Source of the DNA: Bacillota bacterium
GTDB lineage: Bacteria; Bacillota; Sulfobacillia; RBS10-35; JAJYVN01
Reading direction: 5' to 3'
DNA length: 64,000 nt
Assembly: GCA_021803205.1 (NCBI GenBank)
Contig: JAJZMB010000119.1
Location: 1-64,000 of the forward strand
In this document: piece after piece, positions 7,916-15,605 of the stretch
Layout of the letters: each line of letters opens with the position of its first letter
Numbering within the stretch: position 1 is the stretch's first letter
The notes under the pieces: generated by a model
Told to the model about the DNA's origin: nothing
The model's database searches: none
The model's input: only the letters and a program-made list of their open reading frames with translations
Position numbers and translations under genes: made by a program

Positions 7916-9367
7916 ATGGCCACGCTCAGTCGGCAGACCGGCACCGGCGCCCGCAGCGATACGGCAGCCCCCGGCGGCCGCGCCCGCTTCAAGCGCAACC
8001 TCACCGCGCCCGGCCTCACGCTGCTGACCATCGGCGGGGTCATGGGCTCCGGGCTCTTCCTGGCCAGCGGCATGGCGATCCGCGACGCCGGCCCGGCGAT
8101 CGTGGGCGTCTTCGCGCTCGGCCTGCTGGCCATGTATCTGGAGATCAGCGCACTGGCGGAGATGTCGGCGGCCGACCCGGTGCCGGGATCCTTCCTCGTA
8201 TACTGCCGGCGGGTCCTCGGCCCAGGCTTCACCTTCGTCACCGGCTGGATCTACTGGTTTTCCAGCGTCCTGACCATGTCGAGCGAGGTGACGGCCGCCG
8301 CGCTCTTCACGCGGTTCTGGTTCCCTGCCATCCCGATCTGGATCTGGTCGCTCGCTTACTCCGCCCTGATCATCGCCCTGAATTTCTTCGGCGTCCGCGG
8401 CTTCGCCACCATCGAGGGCGTGATGGCGGCCGTCAAGGCCGTCGCCGTGCTCGCCTTCGTCGCCGTCGGCCTGCTGTTCCTCGCCGGAGTGCTCCACGGC
8501 ATGCCGGCCGGACCGGTGGCCCCGGGGTGGGACCCGGCGGCGACCGCAGGGACATGGCTCCCCCACGGGATCCTCGGTGCCGGCGCCGCCCTGCTCCTGG
8601 TGCTGTTCGCCTACGCGGGCACCGGCGTGGTGGGCATGGCCGCCGCCGAGACCCGTCGACCGCAGCAAACCATCCCGCGCTCGGTCGCCATCACGGTCGT
8701 CGCCGTCGCCATAATGTATCTGGGCAGCGCCTACCTGCTCACTGCGATGCAGCCCTGGGCCACGGTGCCGGAAACCTCGAGCCCGTTCGTCTCCGCCCTG
8801 GCCGCGGTGGCCCTGCCCGGGGCGACGACTCTGATGAATCTTGTGCTGCTGTTCGCCGTGCTCTCCACGATGAACGCCGCGCTCTACGCCAACGTGCGAG
8901 TCCTGTACACACTGGCCGAGGAGCGCCAGGCCCCATCCTGGCTCAGCCGCCTCAACGCGCGCGGCATCCCGGCGCGCGCCACCTGGGCGAGCGCCTCGCT
9001 GCTGCTCGGGGCGATTGCGCTGGCCTATGTCCTGCCGCACCAGGCATACTCCTACCTGGTCACTGCCACCGGCTTCCAGGCGATGTTCATCTGGCTGATG
9101 GTGCTGGCCACCCACCTCTACTATCGGCCCTATCTGCGGCGCCAGCGGCCAGAGCGTCTCGGCTTCCGCCTGTGGGGCTATCCCTTCACCACGCTCTTTG
9201 TGATCGCCGTCGTCCTGGCTGGCCTCGCGGGATCGCTCGGCGTACGCTCGGAGAGGGTGGGCGCAGAGGTCGGATTTGGCGGGATCGCGGCGGCGGCGCT
9301 GGTCTGGATAACCGCGCGGCGCGCCCTGCTGCCGCACGCCAAAGGGGCTCCGCAGGCGGAGGAATGA
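7916..9367 (+). CDS. APC superfamily amino acid permease
   Basis: The 483-residue membrane protein has about twelve transmembrane segments. The first contains TIGGVMGSGLFLASG, the substrate-binding glycine-rich unwound segment typical of amino acid/polyamine/organocation permeases. ALAEMSAADPVPGSFLVYC corresponds to the conserved region after helix 2, and FAYAGTGVVGMAAAETRRPQQ matches the helix 6 motif of the AAT/LAT group. The likely role is proton-coupled uptake of an amino acid. ATG 7916 gives a short basic N-terminus before helix 1. No strong ribosome binding site is visible. It is divergent from the MFS gene. Confidence 0.85.
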   Translation: MATLSRQTGTGARSDTAAPGGRARFKRNLTAPGLTLLTIGGVMGSGLFLASGMAIRDAGPAIVGVFALGLLAMYLEISALAEMSAADPVPGSFLVYCRRVLGPGFTFVTGWIYWFSSVLTMSSEVTAAALFTRFWFPAIPIWIWSLAYSALIIALNFFGVRGFATIEGVMAAVKAVAVLAFVAVGLLFLAGVLHGMPAGPVAPGWDPAATAGTWLPHGILGAGAALLLVLFAYAGTGVVGMAAAETRRPQQTIPRSVAITVVAVAIMYLGSAYLLTAMQPWATVPETSSPFVSALAAVALPGATTLMNLVLLFAVLSTMNAALYANVRVLYTLAEERQAPSWLSRLNARGIPARATWASASLLLGAIALAYVLPHQAYSYLVTATGFQAMFIWLMVLATHLYYRPYLRRQRPERLGFRLWGYPFTTLFVIAVVLAGLAGSLGVRSERVGAEVGFGGIAAAALVWITARRALLPHAKGAPQAEE

Positions 9368-9855
9368 TGTCTCGCGCGATCACCGTCACCCCGCGCAGAG
9401 CGGCCCGAGTAAGAGTACCCAGCAAAGCGCCGGATCGCGCAGGACCGCGTCCTGTTGCGCGCAGCGCTCCGGTTCCCGCCCGGGCCGGCACACCTCCACG
9501 CCGCACGGCTCCAAGTCGATGAGCACGGCCAGCCGAGCGCCCTTTTGCTCCGACGGGCTGCAGCCTTTTCCGCAACTCGGCATCACACCGCCGCCCGTCT
9601 GGAAGCGCGGAGGTCCAGGGCACGACCGGCGTGGGAAGATGCGCCGGAGGCCGGCGGAGGATCACGCCGGCCGGCGGGCGGAACGACAAGGGGTTCTCGG
9701 ATCCCCGCTACCGGTTTGCCGACCGCTTGCCAGCGGTCCCGCCGTGCCTGCATGCCGCCCCCGGAAGGAGGAAGCCGGATGCAACCGGAATCGTGAGACG
9801 TTCGGCCTGGGGTCCGCCTCGCCCTCCGACCGATAACGCCAGGGAGGGACACCGT
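9368..9855. other. Intergenic region, no gene seen
   Basis: Several frames are open but none has both a ribosome binding site and protein-like composition. A small hairpin (CAGGAC/GTCCTG around a CGC loop, 9440-9454) lies 73 bp after the permease stop and could be a weak terminator. Nothing else is apparent. Confidence 0.5.
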
Positions 9856-11520
9856 GTGCGCAGTCCCGAGCCCGCTCCGGCGTCCGGCGCGCCCGCAGGC
9901 GGGCCGTCCGCAGCCCCAGCCGCGGACGGCCCCGCACACCCGCACCGGCCAGTGGGCCTGTTCGCCGCCGTCCTGGCGGTGCTTATTGCCATCGGCGGGG
10001 CCTACCACTTCTCCGGGACCGCCGGGCAGCTCGCCAGCCGCTACGTGCGGGCACTGGCCCAGAGGAACCTGCCCTTCAAGGCCCAGACGCTGACCCTGCA
10101 GCGGGCGGCCCTCCGTACGACGGATGTCCTGCCTGTGTACGGCACCTCGGAACTCTATTGCTGCGCCGGCTCATTCAACGCGGGGACGTTCTTCAACAAC
10201 GCACCCACCGGCTTCGCCGTCTTCAACGTGGGGTACCCGGTCACCGAGGACCTGTTCTGGGCCGAGACGTTCGGGGCGCTGGGCCACGCCCTGCGGGGCA
10301 AGCGGGTGGTCGTCTCGGACTCACCATGGTTCACATCCGGCATCGCGCCCACCGCGTACGCGCACACCTTCTCGCCCGAGATCGCCCTCGTCTTCACCTT
10401 TGACAGTCCTCTGCCCGAGCCCCTCCGTGCGGCCGTCGCCCGCCGCATGCTGGACTTCCCCGCTACGCTCAGGGGCATGCCGCTTCTGAGTGCGGGGCTC
10501 TCGGATCTGGCGCACGGCGGGCTCCGCGGCCGGAGCGCCTATCTCCTGCTCGACCCGCTCGGCCGGCTCGACGCGTGGCTGGCGCAGTTGCGGGACGCGC
10601 AGCAGACCATCCTGACGATCGACCATCTGGCGCACCCGCTGCCGGCCAAAGCGGTCCTCCGCGCCGTGCGCCAAGCGGAATCCGCGGCGCCCGCCCAGCC
10701 GTGGTGGCGACGCGCGCTCACGGCCATCTGGCGGCACCTGCGTGCCCTGCTCGGCTTGCCCGCCGCGCCCGCGCCTTCGCTCTTCACCCTGCTCAACCGC
10801 GGCAGCAGTTCTCCGCCCCCGCTGAACCCCATCGTTCCCAACCGCCCGCGCAGCATAAACTGGAATGCGGAACTGCGGACGGCCACGGCCCAGGTCGCCA
10901 GGGCCACCGCCGGCAATCCGTTCGGGGTGCTGCCGCATCAGTGGCAGACCTGTTCCGACATCGCGCCGGTGGGCGGCCCCTGGTGCCGCAGGGCGCTGCA
11001 GTTATACCGCGCCGGCCGCACCAATCATGACGCCCAGGTGTATCCGATACCTCAGGGCTGGGTGCAGGGTGTGAAGCGCTGCCCGTGCTGGACGGACCTG
11101 AATCTGGAGTTCCAGGTCCTCGATTCCGTGCAGGCCGATGCGATGGCCTGGGTGCAACCCTTCCAGGGCGCGCTTGCGGATCACACCCCATACTCGGCGC
11201 CGGCGCGGCGGGTCGTCTACGACCGCTATCTGGCGATCGCCAAGGCCGATGGCATGCCCGCCACAACCTTTCAGACTCACGACACCGATCCGCTCTTCAT
11301 GGATTCCTTCGGCCACCTGAGCCAGCGCGGCTGGGTGTATGCCGACCGTTTGCTCAACCTTTTCTGGCAGGGCCGTCTGGGCGAGGTGCGGGCCGAGATG
11401 GCCAGGGGCGGCAGCGTGGACCTGCTCTTTCCCCGTTCGCTGAACTGCCCGCACCCGGCGTGGTGCGTCGGCGTGTCCAACGTACGCCCGCTGCCGGGGG
11501 AACTGGCGAACCTGCCGTGA
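9856..11520 (+). CDS. DltD-like D-alanyl transfer protein
   Basis: The 554-residue protein has a proline-rich cytosolic N-terminus, one membrane anchor (residues ~33-52) and a large extracytoplasmic domain. YGTSEL near residue 98 matches the nucleophile motif (GSSE) of DltD, and MDSFGHLSQRGW supplies the partner Asp ~483 and His ~487. KRVVVSDSPWFTSGI and the surrounding blocks also fit the SGNH-like DltD fold. DltD acts outside the membrane in D-alanylation of teichoic acids, together with DltA, DltB and DltC. None of those is nearby, so the substrate may differ. The region between residues ~210 and 400 is longer than usual. GTG 9856 follows GGAGGGA at good spacing. Confidence 0.75.
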   Translation: MRSPEPAPASGAPAGGPSAAPAADGPAHPHRPVGLFAAVLAVLIAIGGAYHFSGTAGQLASRYVRALAQRNLPFKAQTLTLQRAALRTTDVLPVYGTSELYCCAGSFNAGTFFNNAPTGFAVFNVGYPVTEDLFWAETFGALGHALRGKRVVVSDSPWFTSGIAPTAYAHTFSPEIALVFTFDSPLPEPLRAAVARRMLDFPATLRGMPLLSAGLSDLAHGGLRGRSAYLLLDPLGRLDAWLAQLRDAQQTILTIDHLAHPLPAKAVLRAVRQAESAAPAQPWWRRALTAIWRHLRALLGLPAAPAPSLFTLLNRGSSSPPPLNPIVPNRPRSINWNAELRTATAQVARATAGNPFGVLPHQWQTCSDIAPVGGPWCRRALQLYRAGRTNHDAQVYPIPQGWVQGVKRCPCWTDLNLEFQVLDSVQADAMAWVQPFQGALADHTPYSAPARRVVYDRYLAIAKADGMPATTFQTHDTDPLFMDSFGHLSQRGWVYADRLLNLFWQGRLGEVRAEMARGGSVDLLFPRSLNCPHPAWCVGVSNVRPLPGELANLP

Positions 11521-11789
11521 ACGCCCACCGGGGGGGCTTGTCGCGGAAGGACGGAGACAACGGCGGCCGCTGGCCCGCAGGAGGGCCGAGTGGTGTGACC
11601 GATCCCCGCAGCCCTCTGGGTCTTCACCGCGATAATGCGGACAACGGAGCCGGCAGGGCCTGGGACTCGGCAAAGTCATTCCCGTCGCCGCTGGAGATCT
11701 GTCGACAATGAGGCATCGCGGCTCCGGGGCGCCGACGACCCGATGGGCAGCCGGACGTTGCCCGAGTCTGACGGTAGGGCACCGCGCGC

Positions 11790-13022
11790 CTACCTTGCCA
11801 CAAGTTCCGCCTCCATTTGCTTGACCGCCTGGCGAGCCAGCGCCGCCAGCGCGGCATCCTCCATCGGTGGGTTGTGCAACCCAGCCCGCACATCGCGGTA
11901 GTAGCGCTCAAGCGGGAGCTTGCGGCTGAGTCCCGCTCCGCCCACGATGCGCATCGCCAGGTCGACCACGGCCAGGACGGCGTCCATCACCACAAGTTTG
12001 CAGGCCGAGACGGCACCACCCATCGCCGCGCGGGCCGGTGGGTCCTCGTCCCAGCGGCGCGCCAAGGTGAACAGCAGGTTGTAAGCCGGCAACAGCAGGC
12101 GCTGCATCTCGCCCAGCTTCTGCTCGATGTGCGGCACCTCGGCGATGCTGCCCTGCAGCGAATTGGGACGACGCTGCACTGCGTAGCAGGTGGCGAAGTC
12201 CGCCGCGGCACGGGCAATCCCGAGGTAGACTGCCGGGATGTGGAGGTTCCAGCCCGCCGAGGGTCCGCCGCGGACTTCCGCGCCGGCGTCGGGAGCACTC
12301 TGCTGCAAATTGGGCTCGACCAGCGCAGAATCCGGTACCTCCACCCCATCCAGCACCAGATCGTGACTGCCCGAACCCCGCATCCCGAGCGAATCCCAGG
12401 TCTCTGCCACCCGGAGCCCCGGCGTACCGCGCGCCACCAGGAAGGAAGCCGTACGTTCGAGATCGACGGCGGTCGCCGAAACGACGAAGGTGGCCAGTTC
12501 CGGCGCCATCGTGGTGAAGGTCTTGCGTCCGGTGATCACCCACGTACCACGGTCCGTCCGCCGCGCCAGCGTGGTGGGCCGCCCTCCCCGGCTGGGGCTG
12601 CCGGTCTGCGGTTCGGACACCGCGGCGTTGATGCACGCCCCGCTGTCCGCGGCGTCGCGAAAAACCCGCTCCAGGGCCTCCTTGGGCCATGTGGGGCATT
12701 GGGCCTGCTTGCCGATCGTATACAGGTGCCAGCCGACCGCCAGGGCGGTCGATCCATCGCCGCGCGCCAGGCGCTCCTGCCCGAGAACCATGCGCCAGAC
12801 ACCCGCGCCGCCGCCGCCGTACGCCTGCGGCACAGTCAGCCGCAGATAGCCCGCCGCGCGCAGTTCGGCCACGTTTTCATGAGGAAAGCTCCCGTCGCGG
12901 TCATGCGCGGGAGCACGCTCCGCGAAGCCGCGGGCCAGGGCAGCGGTGGTGCGCAGCACATCACGGTCACCGTCGTCGCGGCAGTAAAAGTCGTCGGGCA
13001 AGACCACCCGCGGTCCCTCCAT
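11790..13022 (-). CDS. Acyl-CoA dehydrogenase family flavoprotein
   Basis: The 410-residue protein has the three-part acyl-CoA dehydrogenase layout: an N-terminal helical domain with LRLTVPQAYGGGGAG, a middle beta domain with AAVSEPQTGSP and WVITGRKTFTTMAP (the FAD and substrate strands), and a C-terminal helical bundle with IVGGAGLSRKLPLERYYRDVRAGL. The C-terminal part resembles the type-2 subgroup (DszC/NcnH-like) more than short-chain dehydrogenases, so an FMN or FAD monooxygenase or dehydrogenase on an atypical substrate is possible. ATG 13022 is preceded by GGAAG; longer starts add sequence without family similarity. It converges with the dltD-like gene. Confidence 0.8.
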   Translation of the reverse strand: MEGPRVVLPDDFYCRDDGDRDVLRTTAALARGFAERAPAHDRDGSFPHENVAELRAAGYLRLTVPQAYGGGGAGVWRMVLGQERLARGDGSTALAVGWHLYTIGKQAQCPTWPKEALERVFRDAADSGACINAAVSEPQTGSPSRGGRPTTLARRTDRGTWVITGRKTFTTMAPELATFVVSATAVDLERTASFLVARGTPGLRVAETWDSLGMRGSGSHDLVLDGVEVPDSALVEPNLQQSAPDAGAEVRGGPSAGWNLHIPAVYLGIARAAADFATCYAVQRRPNSLQGSIAEVPHIEQKLGEMQRLLLPAYNLLFTLARRWDEDPPARAAMGGAVSACKLVVMDAVLAVVDLAMRIVGGAGLSRKLPLERYYRDVRAGLHNPPMEDAALAALARQAVKQMEAELVAR

Positions 13023-13255
13023 TTCGCTTCCAGACGACACCGGATCCACGGCGTTAACCCAGGTCTTCCCCGTCCGGATGGCAGGACAGGCACATACGAG
13101 CATTCGACCATGGCCCAAAACAGGGCTCGCCGCAAGCAGGATTATGGAACTCCACAGCCGATTCCTACCGAAAAGACGGTGGGGGTCGCGCGCCGCGCCG
13201 CGACCCGGGGCTTGGCCGGCTGGCGCCGCGCTTTCGGCGAGAGGCCTGGGAGGCG

Positions 13256-15424
13256 ATGTGTGTGCTCCATGCCCGCAGGTTGCCCGCCCTCTGCGCCGCG
13301 CTCGCCCTGGTATGGGCCCGCGGGTGTCCGGTGTCCGCCGCAGCCGCGGGCACGCCGATCCTGCATCGGGTCTTTCCTTCCGGCGTCGCTCCCGGCGGTA
13401 CCCTGACCATTGACGGCCAGAACTTCGGTACCGCCGGGGGGCAGGTGGACTTCTTCGGGCCCGGCGTCTCCGCTCCCGCCGTCGCGGGCCAGATCCTGCT
13501 CTGGCAGTCCAACGTGATCAGGGTGCAGGTTCCGGCGAACGATCTCTGGCCCGGTCTCGCCGATGTCGAGGTGATCACGCCAGCGCTCGGGAACCTGCCG
13601 AGCAACGCGCTGCCCGTGGTGATCGACAGCGGCGCCTCTTCCGTCGCGGCGCCGCAGGCGGTCTGGCTGCCGTCCGCAAACGGGGGCACCGGCAGCCTGC
13701 GCGTCGGCTGGAACGACTCCAACGGCGTCTCCCCCGCACCCATCGAACTCAACCTGCCGACCGCCGCCCCCGGCGGCGGCGCGGCCTTTACCGTGCCCGC
13801 GGCCATCCCGGCCGTCGACGTGACCGTGAACGGTGAGCCCGCAGTCGGGGTCACCGTCACACCTACCACCGTGCCCTGGCCCGGTATCGGCAGCTCCGCG
13901 GGAGCGACGCTGCGCATCACCCCGGCAGTGGGCAGCGCGCCGGTCCCAGGAGAACTGGTGGTGGCCATCGCGCCGGCGGCCGGCGTCCAGGCGCCGTCCG
14001 CCTCGGAGACGCTGCCCCTGATCGTCGGCCCCGGTGATGCCACGGCCGCAGTCGAGGTGGAGGTCGGGGCGCCAGGGGTCGCCGCCTATCGCGTGACCGC
14101 TCCGGCCCAGGTGCCCGCCGGCTCCGCCTTCACCGTGTCGGTGCAGGCCGTCAGCCCCTCCGGGACACCTGTGCCCGACGCGAACGGCCCGGTATATCTG
14201 AGCAGCGGCGGCGACGTCGACTTCCTGAGTGCCCAGCCGACCGGCACGGGGCCGAGCACCGCCAGGATCACCCTGCGCAGCGGTGCAGGAAGGGTCACGG
14301 CCGTGGCGCAGCTACCGGGCCCCGTCACGGTGCGGGCCACCGACGCCGCCGGCCTGGACGGATCGGCAACCGTCGACATCGCGCCCCCCCCGACCGGCAG
14401 TGGCGTACACCTCCAGGTCTTCCCCTCGTTCTCCGGTTACCAGGGCAGCGCCACTGACTATACCGCCGCCTCCGTGCGGAGCCTGGATCGCCACAGCGGC
14501 GCCTTTGGCGCTGCTGGCGGCACAACGCTGATTTACGGGGGCTTCTGGCCCTCCGGCGTGGGTGTGGGATACGATGCGCGCTGGACCGGCACGATCACCG
14601 TCCGCGCCCCCGCCCCGCTGCCGTCCCCGCTGCCTCAGCCGACATTGCGCTTCGCCTTTCTCAATGAGGCCGCACAGAGCGGCGCCGCCAGCCTGACACC
14701 GGTGGCCGGCAGCGGGGCCACCGTGAACGGGCAGGTAGCCGGAGTGGATCTGGCGACGGCATCCCCGGCCGCCGGCTGGGCCGTCCCGACCGAAGTGACG
14801 CTCACCCCCGGGCTGTACACCCTGATGGTACAGGCCTCTGAGAACACCCCCACCGCCGATGCCGGAGATACCCTCTACTACAGTGAAGCCTTTACGCCAC
14901 CGGCGCAGAGCCCCCCGGCATCGGCGGAGATCGGCGGGACGGCGCCTGCCCCCGAGTGGTCACCATTCAGCCCGGTGCCGCCCGCCGCGTTTACGCCGCT
15001 GGGCCTGCCCGACCCCGGCCTCTCCATACCGATCGGCTCGACCACCGTCGACGATGGCGGCGTGCCCGTGCACCTGACCCAACCGGCACTGATCAAAGGC
15101 GGGTCCGCACTCCTGCCCCTGCGCACGCTCGCCGAGACGCTGGGGGCCGAGGTGCAATGGCAGCCGGAGACGAAGGGGATTACGGTCAGCGGGCCGGGCG
15201 GGGTGCCGCCGGTGGTTGCACTGTCCATCGGTTCCAGTGCGGCGAGCGTGAACGGCACGCCTGCCACATTGGTTCAGGCCCCGTTGCTGTTACCATCCGG
15301 TGTGACCATGATACCCTTGCGTTTCCTCGGCCAGGCCCTCGGCTGGCAGGTCGGCTGGGACAACACCACCCGGACGGCAGTGCTGCTGCCACCGCTGCTG
15401 CCGACGCTACCGCTTCAGCCCTGA
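13256..15424 (+). CDS. Secreted IPT/TIG and copper-amine-oxidase-N stalk domain protein
   Basis: A signal peptide (hydrophobic LCAALALVWA, then SAAAAG) begins the 722-residue protein. It is followed by an IPT/TIG immunoglobulin-like domain (FPSGVAPGGTLTIDGQNFG) near residues 40-125, several beta-rich repeats containing invasin-like phrases (VPAGSAFTVSVQAVSPSG), and a C-terminal stalk domain (residues ~620-720) with ALLPLRTLAETLGAEVQW and MIPLRFLGQALGWQVGWD. This last domain is the copper amine oxidase N-terminal-like fold used by Bacillota as a surface stalk, not as an oxidase. The protein should be surface-exposed or released. GTG at 13262 is an alternative start with better spacing from GGGAGG. 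Confidence 0.75.
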   Translation: MCVLHARRLPALCAALALVWARGCPVSAAAAGTPILHRVFPSGVAPGGTLTIDGQNFGTAGGQVDFFGPGVSAPAVAGQILLWQSNVIRVQVPANDLWPGLADVEVITPALGNLPSNALPVVIDSGASSVAAPQAVWLPSANGGTGSLRVGWNDSNGVSPAPIELNLPTAAPGGGAAFTVPAAIPAVDVTVNGEPAVGVTVTPTTVPWPGIGSSAGATLRITPAVGSAPVPGELVVAIAPAAGVQAPSASETLPLIVGPGDATAAVEVEVGAPGVAAYRVTAPAQVPAGSAFTVSVQAVSPSGTPVPDANGPVYLSSGGDVDFLSAQPTGTGPSTARITLRSGAGRVTAVAQLPGPVTVRATDAAGLDGSATVDIAPPPTGSGVHLQVFPSFSGYQGSATDYTAASVRSLDRHSGAFGAAGGTTLIYGGFWPSGVGVGYDARWTGTITVRAPAPLPSPLPQPTLRFAFLNEAAQSGAASLTPVAGSGATVNGQVAGVDLATASPAAGWAVPTEVTLTPGLYTLMVQASENTPTADAGDTLYYSEAFTPPAQSPPASAEIGGTAPAPEWSPFSPVPPAAFTPLGLPDPGLSIPIGSTTVDDGGVPVHLTQPALIKGGSALLPLRTLAETLGAEVQWQPETKGITVSGPGGVPPVVALSIGSSAASVNGTPATLVQAPLLLPSGVTMIPLRFLGQALGWQVGWDNTTRTAVLLPPLLPTLPLQP

Positions 15425-15605
15425 ACGGTGGCGCGCGCATTCGCATTGGGCCGAACCGGATGCACGGTGGGTCAAGAGCTTCCACACCCCACCTCGACCG
15501 GCGGAGACGCGCACCCCGCTCCTGCTGGACGGTGCCCGCACCAGCCCAGCCTCCGCACGCTCGGAGGGTTGGGAACCCCAGGCGCCGGATCCCTGCTGCC
15601 GGTTC

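Noticed and set aside
9661-9720. Possible fifth R1 copy (GACAAGGGG and GGATCCC)
   Set aside because: Only short words match and the ends are absent.
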